Positions 33,696 through 46,700 of a DNA stretch of 64,000 nucleotides are shown in pieces. The DNA comes from Liolophura sinensis. Taxonomy: Eukaryota; Mollusca; Polyplacophora; Chitonida; Chitonidae. The notes under the pieces were generated by a model. It made no database searches, was not told the origin of the DNA, and saw nothing but the letters and a program-made list of their open reading frames with translations. Numbering within the stretch: the stretch's first letter is position 1; every line of letters starts with the position of its first letter. The DNA is taken from NCBI RefSeq assembly GCF_032854445.1, contig NC_088301.1:24846402-24910401 (forward strand). The letters run 5' to 3'. The translations under genes and the position numbers were made by a program.

Positions 33696-36600
33696 TCACA
33701 ACAAAATCTTGTATTTTTCCGCTCTTGGCACTCTGTTGATAACAACACGACCGTCGTAACTAAGGGAGACAAACACCCAAGGGTCAGCTGTTGACCATTC
33801 CACTGCGTAAACACTATCTTCATGCTCTTCATATGTTGCTAGGACACTGTCCTCAATTGGTTCCCTTGTTCTGCAAAAGACAGATTTAACCTCAATAGTA
33901 ATTGTAATATTACACTTGTAATCAACACTTGGTTACCTGTACTTAGTAAGATAACATATCAAGCTGATCAAAGGCTGTCTTTTAGGATACTACGTAATAC
34001 ATAAAACACAAAGAAGAATATATACATACACACAACATTATGTCCAACTAGTTCGCACAACAGAAGACTATCGATATTTATGTCATTCAAAATATATTCC
34101 AATTCATGAAAATATTTTGTGAAACTATGCTTGTATAACTCTTAATGAACAAAGAATGCAGAATGCATTTTCCATAAAAGGCATGTGAATCAGGTTGGAA
34201 TCAGGTTTTCAAAACTTTGCGTTCAAACTTTAACTCAGTTTCCATATGTCTGATCAAATCAATCACAACTAAAACTAAGTGTTATTAATAAACTGTTTAA
34301 CTAACCCCTCCTTGACCTCTTCTTCATCCTCACTGTTGTCGTCTTCCTCCACCAGGTGGCCAAACGGCTCGGAAGATAACGTGACCACATTGTTGAGGAC
34401 TACTCGGCTATCACTGCTTGCCGACAGAACCAACTGGTCATGGAAATGGTTGTACCTTACTGACCACACCCTGCAAAATAAAACAAGGGAGATAACCTTT
34501 GACACAATGAGAACGTGAGTGAGCAAGTGAGTGAGTGCTTGGAGTTTAACGTTGTAGTTAACAATTTTTCAGTCGTATGACGACGAAGGAAACCTTAGAG
34601 TGCATTTAATGTGCCTCCTTGTTGCAGGACGGATCTCCACCACTCTTTCATCTAGTGTTGCTTCACTAAGACGCCTTACCGAAGGCAAGTAAGCTGCCCC
34701 ACCTGAGCCATTATACTGATGCTGGTCAACCAGTCATCGCACTATCCCCTTCATGCTGAACACCAGGCGAGGAAGTTACAACTTCCTCTTTTAAGGTCTT
34801 AGGTGTGACTTGATCCAGGATTGACCCTGGATCTACCGCTCCCGCAGTGGACGCTCTACCAACTTTGCTATCAAGGCCAGTCCATTGAGAAAGTGAAGCA
34901 GAAATCCTGGTGCTGCATCTACCATTGGAATTTATCACTTTAAGAGAACCACAGGGAAACCCTTTAAAATTAAAGTAATCAGCACCAGAAAAAAAATCTC
35001 ACTGAAAACAAAATCGAAAAAGAATTTTAATTATATTTATTAAATTCATTTTTATAAATGGGAGAAAAATAACTGGTATTAATATATCAAAGCTTTACAA
35101 ACTATCACATCTAGCGTAAACACCTGAAATTCAGTGGGTACGACATGCTGCAGACTGAAATTTGTGGCCATGTGCCTCTGAGCCAATAACCATGACAACT
35201 GTTTAAGTAACCCTTGGGCCTAACACACTGTTAATCTTCTGACACTAGGAATCATTCAAAAGTATTCTTCCATTTGTTTTTTTTTTTTTGTTTTTTTTTT
35301 TTGGCATACAGCACACTAAGATAAATCAACTGGACTGACAAACAGTTTCTACAACATGTCACATTTTCCAACACAATACAACATTTACCATTTAGCATTG
35401 AATAAGCAAATACGTGTAGATATACATTCAGGAACTTACCCAAAATTAACTTTTTTAACAAGTAATGTGTAAATTAGTCACTTGGACAGACAAAGAGATG
35501 CACAGACAAAAACGTCAGTAATATCCTTTGGGATGAGACAGCTTTGAAAACAGACATGTACGACAGCCACTAACCAGTGTGAGTGATCAGACAGAACTTT
35601 AAGGGGCTCGCTGGGGTTCCTGACATCCCAGAATCTCACTCTGCAGTCATCCCCACAACTGCTCAAGTAATACTGCTTGTTGGGGTTGAAGTCTATATCC
35701 CTCACCAGCTGACCATGGGCGTTCTCTATCGTGTACACCACACTATATAAGGACAGAGAAATATATTTGATTGATTTATTTGATTGGTGTTTTACGCCGT
35801 ACTCAAGAATATTTCACTTTTACAACGGCGGCCAGCATTATGGTGGGAGGAAACCGGGCAGAGCCCGGGGGAAACCCACGACCATCTGCAGGTTGCTGGC
35901 AGACCTTCCCACTTACGGCCGGAAAGGAAGCCAGCATGAGCTGGACTTGAACTCACAGCAACCGCATTGATGGGAGACTCCTGGGTCATTATGCTGTGCT
36001 AGCGCGCTGACCAACTGAGCCACAGAGGCCTCCAGAGAAAATATATTAATATAACAAAATATATTTAAAAAAATATATATACATGTTTAACATAATCAAA
36101 TACACAACTGCATACACGTAGTAATTATATAAACATACCACAGATGCTCATATGCTTCCTTCACTTTTCATGCATAAACCTGAGAGAACAAGTTCAAAAT
36201 TGTTTTAAATAGCAGCAGTTAGCCCACATAAATAAACTTTAACAAACTTCCACAGATTTTGGGTCATAAATTTTTCGATATCATCAAAATAGTTAATTTG
36301 TCCTAATTTGTCCTTTATGAATTAACATCTCATTGCTTTGCCTGGACTGTGGACATGTCAGATTATCAAGACATACTGCATGCTCCTGAGGTCCCAGCCC
36401 CGTATTGTTGTGTCATTGGCCGTTGCGATCTGTGAACAATTATGGTGAGGGTTCCACTTCCCACTGGTCAACTTTGGATGGCCTTTGCCCTCCAGAGATG
36501 CTGAATCTTTTAACTGAGTGAAAGAATGTCAAATTGAATTAATTACAACACTGAATAATTTATACTTGTTTGTTATTTTCAGCAATTTCTAGTGTTTCAC

Positions 36601-39488
36601 TTTAAAATTTTTTTTTTTACATTAACTTTACACAAAGCCTGTGAGCTCAAAAAAGAGCAAAGTACTGTACTCTTTCTTATGGATTCTCAGTTAAATACAA
36701 GCAATACTCAAGAATTTTCCAGAGTTTTACCTTTGCTGTGGCTGAATGAGAGTCCACGTCCCATAATAATATATGACCATCTGCAATTCCTAAAGCTGCT
36801 TTGCTGTCTCCTGTTGGATGCCACAGAATGCTGAAAAAAAAAAACGCAATGCTGATAATCAGCTCTACTGAATGAACTCAAAAATTCACTTATTTAGTTG
36901 ACTGTTGTTGAATGCCATTTTCATTTACACAATGACAGTCAGCCTTGTGGGTGGGGGACACCAGGGTGTCCGGTGAAAATCAACCTTTACCACATTTCGG
37001 ACAAACCCCTTGAGTTAAAACTGTAGTCAGAGCTGGATCTGACCATGTGACCTCAATGGTCAATGGCCTGGTATTCACAGGGAACCAGCAAATCAACCAT
37101 CTGAACCAGGGGCCCCCCACTCTAACTCAAGAAAGAGCTGCTGCTGTCAATGCATTGTTAAATACATCTATTTGAGACTGCGGACACCTTACCCCTTTAC
37201 TCAACTCCCATACAGACTAGCAGTTTATCCAGAGAAAAATAAAATTTGAAAGTATGAGGAAATAAACAACAAAGAATGATATGCTGAGAGCTACACAATA
37301 TTCTGAAGTTATTCACAGTATATTACACAAAACAAGCTTCACAATGTACAAACAACCCTGGAACAATTTTTCAGTATTAGTGAATCAGAAAGTGTACACA
37401 AACACACCTTTTCATATCCCCAAATTCGTCACTGTTGAGGTGACAGACAAGTTCTAAAGGCTGAATGTTGGTAGTAGAGTCATCTGAACTGCTGGTATCA
37501 AAGTCTGATGGCAGACGCCACACAGCAGCCTGAATCTCTGTCTTTGCATCACTTGCTGATAATAAAATTGCAACATATGAAAATAAATTTACTTTTTCTC
37601 AAGTTGATATAATTAAAAACACATTTAAGACTTCTTCATTTTACATGCAGGTAAAAGAATTGAATTTGTGCATGCTAAATTAATTTAAACGTTTACTAAA
37701 ACAAGTTTGGGTAACAACATCAACTGGTTAGGTGATGAGGAAATTTTACAATATATTTTAGTAAAAATTAGATATTAAAAAAAAAACTGAAAAAAAAAAA
37801 AATGTTACAATTAACTTACTTTTATTGTAGCAAGTTGTGAGGAGATTCTTGTCAAAAGTACAAGAGGAGAGATGCCAGATTTCCCCCTCTCTGTGCATAA
37901 ATACATTCTTATTGATTACATTATTCTCATCATCAAAGTCTATATGGTGTACCTGTAACATGAAGACAAGACAAATGAGTGAATCTTATCGCTTTTTTCA
38001 ATGCTGTTAAAATGAATCTATCTTACTGCAATTCTCAGTGTTGTGAGTTTGCAGCCTACTGGTAGAATTGTCTTCACTACAAATCTCAGTTACGTACAAT
38101 TAGCATTTGAAAGCAACTTTCAAAGATTCAGCACTAGTTAGAAGACATATAAAGAAATATCTATTCAATATCATTTATTCAATATCAATGACATCAGTAC
38201 CTGGTTTTCTGCCCTCAATGACTGGGTTCCCACCAGGAATCGTATGCTGTCTGTCTCTGCCACCTGTGCAGATAGAGCCCGTGCCTAAAAAAAAAAACTC
38301 AATCTTCAAGATCAAGAATATGAATCATAGCTCCTAATTTTTTCACTCAGTGTGCTTTAAAAAAAAAATAATAGAAATTTATGTCATTACCATTTGTGAA
38401 AACAAGCAGCATGGAATTTTGTGGTTTTTGAGTGAGTGCTTGGGGTTTAACATCATATGACAACGAAGGAATCCTTAGGGTGTATGTTATGTACCTCTTT
38501 GTTGCAGGTAGGATTTCAAACTCTCTTTTATCTAGTGCTGCTTCACTGACGACTTACCAAAGGCAAGTAAGCCGCCCCGCCCGAGCCATCATACTGATAC
38601 AGGTCAACCAGTCGTTGCACTATCCCCTTCATGCTGAATGCCAAAGCGACGAAGTTACAACTTACTCTTTTAAAGTCTTAGTGACTCGACCAAGGATTGA
38701 TCCTGGATCTACCGCTCCTGATTGTGGTTTGTGAGTTTAATGCGTTCAGCAAAAGTAGCACGGAAAGTAATACGTGTTCACATGTAAAAAGGGCTGTCCC
38801 TTTAATTGTAAAATGCATTACATGTATACATCGGTGTTACGATGTTAAAACAGCTGCTATTCACAGTTTGCAGTGATGTCACAGCTGCTCTGAGCCAATC
38901 ATCAACACACTCTTTGTTCATGTAATTAAAGTACTGGCGGAATATAATAATTCAACAACATTAAATGTACTACCTCCATATTGTATACTTCTGACATTGG
39001 TTTGTTCGTTTGTTTGTTTATTCGTTCGGTTGGTAGACGTCGACTGACAAGGTAAATTTATGTCAGAATGTTAAATAAGGAGGGAGATCATTTAGATCCC
39101 TAAATTAGGAATATCAGAATGTGTGTAGCCTTCAAACATGATAGTTTCAGTGTTGTGTGGCACTCTGAACTTCAGGGATCAGCAAAAATCTCCATTTCGC
39201 CCATTTAGCTCCATGTTAGTTTTTTACCACCTCCTCCTCCCTGCCAGGAAAACGTGTGTTCGAAACCATGAATGTACTGTCACATAAAACAAGTGCCAAA
39301 AACCATTGTAATAATGGAGAAAAACGAAAGACAAATGGCAATAAAGTGGCAAAATAATAAATGCATATGGACCTTGCCAATGTAAATAACATGTAAACAA
39401 TTTAATTTTATCAATCAGGACAGCTTAACTGCCATTTGACATTCACCTGAAACTCAAGTCCATAAATGACAGGTGCTTCGTCCTCCAT
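33696..39488 (-). CDS. EIPR1: EARP-interacting protein 1 (TSSC1), WD-repeat protein, nine coding exons
   Basis: The protein is a WD40 propeller that binds the EARP and GARP tethering complexes and promotes endosomal recycling and dense-core vesicle maturation in other animals. Coding exons on the minus strand: 39447-39488, 38201-38284, 37820-37952, 37408-37555, 36731-36830, 36377-36513, 35575-35742, 34306-34470, 33696-33870. All have GT-AG ends with compatible phases, giving 383 residues (human 387). It begins [14 protein letters not shown] and contains [59 protein letters not shown] and [14 protein letters not shown], ending YKILL, all close to human TSSC1 as I recall it. An acidic loop ([11 protein letters not shown]) sits near residue 320. 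The start is fixed by the family N-terminus. Introns carry two SINE-B copies and one SINE-A copy. Confidence 0.97.
34510..34885 (-). repeat. SINE-B copy in EIPR1 intron 7, same strand as the gene
   Basis: Minus strand: head ACTGGCCTTGATAGCAAAGT, B-box-like GGATCAAGTC, core GCATGAAGGGGATAGTGCGA, tail TACGACTGAAAAATTGTTAA. The outer tail is followed by (TCAC)n-like repeats. Confidence 0.9.
34886..35470. other. EIPR1 intron 7, remainder
   Basis: AT-rich, with a T-rich run at 35278-35303. No exon signals. Confidence 0.5.
35767..36033 (-). repeat. SINE-A copy just upstream of the EIPR1 exon 7 acceptor
   Basis: The copy is full length from GGAGGCCTCTGTGGCTCAGT to GTAAAACACCAATC, in the same orientation as the gene. 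Its A-rich tail ends about 25 bp before the acceptor TTATATAG at 35743, so it supplies the region where the branch point should lie. Confidence 0.92.
36930..37130 (-). repeat. Diverged SINE of a further family
   Basis: On the minus strand it starts near GGTTCAGATGGTTGATTTGC, with AGATCCAGCTCTGACTACAG further on, resembling tRNA-headed pieces at about 31690-31860. The assignment is loose. Confidence 0.35.
38430..38730 (-). repeat. SINE-B copy in EIPR1 intron 1
   Basis: Tail TTCGTTGTCATATGATGTTA, core GCATGAAGGGGATAGTGCAA and GATGGCTCGGGCGGGGCGGC, head truncated near AGGAGCGGTAGATCC. Confidence 0.88.
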
Positions 39489-40785
39489 GTTGTTGGCTGA
39501 TCCGGTTTACGGCTGTCGTAAAAGAATGAGTTTGTGTTCGACTTTAAAATAAAGCATGAAACTATTTTTTTTAACGCATTAAAAACCACAGTCATGTTTT
39601 TATAAGAACAGAGAACCTAACACCTACAAAAGACATGGTTAGGAAGCATTATTAGAATAATGTTATGTCTACCAAAAAGCAAGTTGCAGACGACGGAAGT
39701 TGAGGCGGTGTCATCCACGGAAAGATGTGGGTTTGCTCATGACAATGTTCTTCGCTGATGGGTGACTAGTTTAAGACAGTACGCATAAAAAACGATAATT
39801 ACATGTATTGCTGATGATTATTTTGGTAGAGGCAATTCTCAGTGCAGCATCATCAAGAGCAACAATACCACTGAGGTAATTTGTAGTTGATGCATCATCT
39901 TCAGAGGTCCCCTGCTCTGTCGCAAGTTTGCTCTGAATATGATTATATAGGGCAGAATGTGTAAAAAAAATGTAGGAAACATTGGACATTTCACCAAAAT
40001 ATTGGACAGAACTTTAGATATAGAATGCCCCGCTTCATGGTTATACCTCGCTGAGCTAGCCTCTGACACCTTGCACAATAACGCAGCGCCCAGCTCCCGT
40101 TACATAGACTTACACAAGGACAATTTTACTCAAAATAACAGCTAGAGCCCAACCTTACATTTGGTATGCAGTGATTTGCTGAGTCAATCAAAATGTAGTT
40201 ATGTCACTACTGGCATTGGTAGACCATATCTTTTATTAACAGTAATCCAGCTGTTTAAACTTTTGAATCAAACAAGCCGAACCAACGTCCGCCATGTTTT
40301 GATTTCGAACTTCTGCCATGTCCCAGCTAGGTACACACTGGCCATAAGATGAATTGTTGACAATGAAATCCAAATTCTATAGTACCCATAAAGTAAGGTA
40401 GGGTTCGAGTTGATATTTCTAGTGAATTATTCGTGTGGATTAGATGAAAGCGAAGCTGGGCACTATGATACGAACATACAGCTTAGGAAGGTGTGGGTTC
40501 AAAACTAGCCCTGGACAGGAAGTAAGAGGCTGCTTCTTAATGTCTTCCACCAGTATGGTGTGCATATCTGTATGTCACCCGTGGGAAAGTTTATCAGTAA
40601 CTTGCCAGTGGTAGGTGGTTTAACTTAGGCTCTGGTTTCCTCCACTCATAAAGCTGACAGCCATAGTATAACAAGTTAACAATTAATTAATTAACAATCA
40701 AAAAATATACTTACAAATTTATGTATGTTGCAGGTCCAGCAAAGGAATTAGAAGTCTGATGTAATTTGTGCCTGTCATATTCAGC
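39489..40785. promoter_or_regulatory. Shared intergenic region between the divergent genes EIPR1 and TRAPPC12
   Basis: About 1.3 kb separates the two start codons. Near 40288-40300 the sequence TCCGCCATGTTTTG is, on the other strand, a good match to the YY1 site (AAnATGGCGG), a common feature at start sites of housekeeping genes. TRAPPC12 probably has a non-coding first exon hereabouts: an acceptor TATGTTGCAG at 40733 lies 52 bp before the start codon, and CCAGCTAG|GTACAC near 40332 could be the donor. A SINE-C copy fills 40490-40715. Minus-strand open frames at 39771-40078 are not recognised. Confidence 0.55.
40490..40715 (+). repeat. SINE-C copy, plus strand
   Basis: Contains GTGTGGGTTCAAAACTAGCC (B-box-like), CCACCAGTATGGTGTGCATA, GTGGGAAAGTTTATCAGTAA and TTTCCTCCACTCATAAAGCT, matching 57110-57530 in order. 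It lies in the probable 5' UTR intron of TRAPPC12. Confidence 0.7.
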
Positions 40786-43700
40786 ATGGCAGACTTACCT
40801 CAGCTTGACCCTAACATCTCTATATGTCTGGATGATGCCGGAGAAGAAAGAGCCACCAGCAGTGTCACAAACAAACAGACTTCAGATGAAAATCCCTCTC
40901 CCGATTTTGCGGATGTTGACAGAGCCAGTGCCCTTGTCCATTCTCCGACCACGGACACACTGGATTCAGTAGCGCTTGAACCATCACCCTCGGATGATGA
41001 AGCAAAATTATCTGAAGTTGGAGAGGATGACAGGGAGACCGCAGTGAATTCAGGGGAAAATTCTCAAGATCAGGAAGACTGTCAGCAAAGTGAAGAGACA
41101 TTGCAGGGTTTGACAAATGAAAGTGAGACAGATAAAGAAACTGTTACTGTAGCTGGGAAAACAAGGGAGAGTTTAGGAAGGACAAAAGATGCAGGTAATC
41201 CTGTTGAAAGTGAACAGTATGAAACTCCAAGACTGAGCCATTATTTTGGAGATTCTTTGTCGGGGGATTTCTTTGATGGTTTAACAGGTGAGGAGGGGGA
41301 TCCAACTAGTGCAGCTGCACTGGTTTCTACTGACACTCCAAAGCGGACACGGCACTGCTCCCAGCCAGAACCAGAGCCAGTGAGTTTTGAAGGCGAAGAA
41401 CCGTCGGTGGACAACACAAAGCAAGTAGATGTAGATGAACAAGCTCTGTTAGAGAAAGAAACCGATGCATTTGAATCCTTCACAGCAGAGGGTACCGATA
41501 TTCCAAACGTAGAAAATTTAAGCGTTTCTCCGATTCACCAAACGTTTGGAACACCGAGACACTTTCAGAGTGATTCTTTTCCACCTGTACAAGACACATT
41601 ACATTCACATAATGAAGAGCATGGAGAAGCTCATTTGAGCACTGAGGCCTCAGTTCCCAGTGTGGAAAAAGAAGATGCACAGAAACTCCAACTAATATGT
41701 ACTCGTCCCACTGGAGATCAGTTATCTCCTCTACCTAGTCCCTCTCATAAGACCCCACCTTTACAACCACAACAAACAGGTGGTCCTGCTCCTGCTAGCC
41801 CTGCTCATCAGTCGCAAGCCCCCTTTCAGCAATTCTCAGAGAATTTCTTGACAACAGCGGAAGATCCATTCACAGCGAGCCTACACATGAGTGATGCTGA
41901 CCGAAGAAGAGACGCATGGCTCCCTTCTGAACACACCAGACAAGTCATTGTTTCCATGGTGACTAGTGCTCCAGGGACTTACTACCCAAGTCCAGATGAA
42001 TTGTGCATGCCTGGCTTAGTGTTGGATGATCCTCAGGTAACTAAAGACATTGATTTATCCCATAAATGTTCATTTTTCCACTACTTTTTGTTTTAGTACG
42101 ACAACTTTTTCTTATTGAATCGTCATCTGAGTCTTCACAAGAACACTAGCCGATGCCTAAATTCCACTAAGCCGTTACAACTCTGTTAGACTGTTTCGCT
42201 TGTTCAACCTTCGTTAAGTTAAACTGTCGGTTTTTTTTTTTAAAGTTACACGGCATGTACTCAGCGCACATGAAATTTGTCTATTTTTAGACAGTAATTC
42301 TTTCTGTAGTAAAATGTAATATGCTTATTATAAATATTAACTTATCGAACGAGGTATTGTATAAAGCAAACTTTTGACATGTCTGTGGTATAAAAAAAAG
42401 TCGTTATGTAAATAAATTTTGTCTGTACTATGTTGTACTCCGCCATGTACTTGTCACTTACTGATGACGCTTCACTTGACCTATATATGTGATATGACTA
42501 CGCGGTTAGACGTTGGGGCAGTTTCCGAAAAGTTTAAATCGTAATGATTTTTTCCGCTAGAAATTTACAATAAGGCATTTATGGGTAAATAGGATATGAA
42601 ATTTGTGAGCCTCGATATCAGATTTATTAACCTCGAGTAGTAGTTTTCATTTGTTCAGAGCCTCCGGAACTAATACTCTCGTTTAATAAATTTAATATCT
42701 TCGGGTCACTCATTACCTTTTTGCATATGAAGAGCAACATTTGGTGTGATTTATAGATCTTTTTAATTTGATTTTGGAGACAAAACCACAAGGGTATGGT
42801 TGGCCAATTTCAGTGCTTCACAAAAAGGGTAATCATATCAGTCTTACACAGTAAAACCTTCAGAACATGCTTGACTAAACATCTTGCAAACATGTTGAAG
42901 GATTAAAGTATTACAAAAGTTTGTTTCTTTATTTTGGTTTCCATAGAAAACGACCATCAATTCAGCATCAGAGTATTGATTCTGAGTGGAAATTTAGCTA
43001 ACATGTTTGTTGTACCTGTACATGTGTTGTTGGTTTGCAGCACAAACTCTTTCAAATGAGGTTATGTAATAAATTAAGTTGTGTTAAATAGGCTATTAAA
43101 AAGCTTTGCGGTTCATCTCTGGCGAGAGTGTATCCATGCACATCGCCAGCCAGTTCACACATGCCGACTTTCTATATTGTCTATAGTTATATGGGTGAGA
43201 ACCATCAACCACCCGTGGTGCACTATTCAACTTCTCTGATCAGATTAACCTACAGCCCCTGACCCTGTTTTGTCAAGTGCTTGTGAAAAAGGTCAATGAG
43301 TTATGGTACTCACGATTTTATGTAAATGCTTTAATATAGTGTGAATCAGCAAGTATTATTGTAAACATTACCCACAACAGGCGTCTGATTCTTACTTTTA
43401 ATGGTACGGTAGTCAGTCAGAATTACTTTGCAGACAAAGAGATGTGAGTAACAACTTAATAGGGCTAGAATTAAGTACCAGCCAGTATTCACATTCAATG
43501 CTTTGTAGTTTTTTGAATCATGATTCATTTCACACATGAATGTGTTTGTAAATGCCTCTTTACTTCTGTGTGAAAAATTTTCCACAATGCTTGGAAATCT
43601 GTGGATTTGACATGTATATACGTTAATGCTATTTTTTTTCCCCGTTAATATGAAAATTGATATGGTCATCTCCAGATGCCTCCTTGATCATATTGTTCAC

Positions 43701-46700
43701 TTCTTTACGTGATCGTTGTGGCTCCGGCTGGCATAATTGAGCTACTTTCAGCCCTAAATGACTATGCTCGTAAGACCTCACGTAGCCATGGATTGCTCCT
43801 ATTCATCTCTAAAGGAACCATCGTAAAATTCCAGCCCGAATAGCACCGTTGGTAGAGCATCTGCTTCGGGAGCAGTAGATTCAGGATCAGTCCTGGGTTG
43901 AGTCACACCTAAGACTTTCAAAGAGGAAGTTGTAACTTTCTGGCTTGGCGTTCAGCATGAAGGGGATAGTGCAACGACTGGTTGACCCGTATCAGTATAA
44001 TGGCTCGGGCAGGACGGCTTACTTGCCTTCGGTGAGTTGTCTCAGTGAAGCAGCACTAGATAAAAGAGTGGTGGAAAGCCGTCCTGCAACAAGCTGGCAT
44101 ATTACATACTCCCCAGGGATTCCTTCGTGGTCATATGACTGAAAAATTGTTGAGTACGATGTTAAACCCCTGCACTCACACACTTACCATCGTAAAATTT
44201 CGGAAAACAGTCGATTACTAACCTCCCATGCCTGTCTTTACAATGCTTAGCATCTCAGGGTAACTGACTGTTAAAATCCCGAACTTTCGATCATCCCATA
44301 GGTAAATACCCATCAATATTTCTGAAAGTTCAACTTCTCTGCTCACCTGAACTTCACAAAGTTGAACGGGAGCAATCGATGACTACACGAGGCCCTAAGA
44401 GCATGGTCATCTAAGGCTAAGCTACTTTAAGGTATTAAGCAAGTTTGTCAGGTACATGTATATTGTGAACATAACATGGCAAAGTGTTTTCATTGTTCTG
44501 GTTGGTTTACTCTGCCCATAATACAGCTGAAACCTTCTCAAAACTCATGAACTATAGGCTCATGCATAACTAAATTAAAATTAAAATTTTGGTTTTATTT
44601 CTCTGGCAGGGTGACCCTGTTTTGGAGATGCTGGGTAGGTTTTCTGGGGAGGAACAAGTTGCTGAGAGAAAGACCCTGTCTGCTGATGATGTGTCCCAAG
44701 ATGACCAAGGTGTTCGCAGGTTAATTGTAAGCTATTTGTCAGGTGTACTAGCATATATGTATACATGTATATATATCTATAATTTTAGGCTGTGATTTCT
44801 GTTTTCAAATCTTGGTTTTGTGTGGTTTTGTGAGACAGTCCAGTCCTTACTTTACGTGTACATATCATGCCATATTGAAACATGAACGCTGAGAAAAACT
44901 TGTCACGTGACAAATAATTGACCCTTGACCTTTGCAGTCATGCAGTAGATGTATTTGTTTTCTAGTAACATTGACCTAATTTCAACCTTTGGATGGTTGC
45001 TTGGAACAAACTAAATTTTTAAACATTTTCAGTAGCAAATGTATAACTTGTATTTTCAATTTAAGGCACTGTAGAATGTTTAAATGGGAGACGAGTCAAA
45101 TCCTGTATCTTATCATGTGTAAGACTTCAGACATGGACTTGGTACACAGACTTTCATATTTGGCTCTTCAGCCCAAAAAATGAGCATAATACAAAGCTGG
45201 ATAGCTGTTCCCCATGCGCATTATTGAGATGCGGGACAGTTACACACAGTTCAACAGAATTTTATTCCTCTTGTGACATCTGGGATTTTAGATGAGTTTG
45301 AGCCTGGATGTATATATGGAAGAAGGAACAACTCACCCAATCAGACCAGTGAACTGGACAGACATACCCATTCTGCCTTTCTAATCTGAATGAACGCTCT
45401 CCAGCCTTTCATGTGGCCAACCAGCCTTTCATGTTCAGTGTACGATACCGTGCCTCACAGCGCCTCCGCGGGCCGAGCTCAGGGTGAACTGCCTCAAAGG
45501 AGTCTTATCATGTCCACTTACTTCGAGTAAAAAGTGCCTACTCCAAATTCTGCGCACAGCAAAGGTGTACTGAGGTCGTATTTGTGTGTCTAAGTGGACA
45601 TTTTAATCACATCTATAGGACTATTACGATATTTATTGAGCTGTCGGGAACATATTAGATTCTTTACCATTTTCCTGCGTGCATAGTGAGATAAAATTAT
45701 GATTTCCAGATAGCATCAGTTTGTGCCATGTACTTGGTGCTGACGGTTTATGGGCACCGAAGCTCAATTTTTTTCAAATGATGATTTAAAAATGAGAAAA
45801 TTGCCCATTTCAAATACATGGGCCTTTTTCAAAAATATTCAAAATTGGTCATGTTATGTTTGAGTTACATAAACTCAAATTTCAGCACAATTAACGATGT
45901 ACAGTTTACACAAATAAATTCGGGGAAATATTTAACTGAATGTGCACGTGGCAATTTAGGGCCCCATAAATGGTTTCTTAATTAATGCTTTTAATGTTTC
46001 TCGAAAAGCATTGCTGGTTGACACGTGTGAATGCACAGTCCCCACTGTTTGTGGAGACATATGCGAGGACAGAGTGCTGTTGTGAACCATCATGACATGG
46101 GTTAATAAACTTAAATGTAAGGTGCATTGAAATGGAAAATGGGCAAATCCAACTCCCATGGGACGGGAATGCCCCCCTTGTTTAAACCTCCACACTTACA
46201 ATATGTCATATACATGTAATACATACGCACAGCTTCCAGCTGTTTTTGATATTGGAACCCGCCTGGGGTGAAATATTAGGGAGTATATACACTAATCCCC
46301 AAAAAAGCATGCACAAAAGACACCTTCACTACAAGATCAGTCTAGGGTTAATTGGTGGTATGTTTGTTTATTGTTATTTAAAAATAGCTCTTTATGGTGA
46401 AGTCTAATAAACAGACATTCAAATTAATGACATGAAGTTGAGCTTTCTCTGCATGAGGAACTGTAAGCATTTCCAGGTGAAATGATCAAAGGCCAGAATA
46501 GGTACTCAAGATTAGTGTCAGGCATAGAGAAAAAATGGGGAAAAAACTGCCATAATTTTTTGGAAAATGAAGATGAAATTCGAAAGTGATTTGTAGAGTA
46601 TGTCGGCATGATGAAACAATGCATCACATTTCAATTCACTGTATTGCAGCTCTATGAAACAAATGTCCGGAAAACTTATTCATGTCCATTACCGGAAGGT

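Noticed and set aside
39771-40078. Minus-strand frames in the EIPR1-TRAPPC12 interval
   Set aside because: No recognisable domain; EIPR1 already has its family N-terminus at 39488, so these are not needed as upstream exons.
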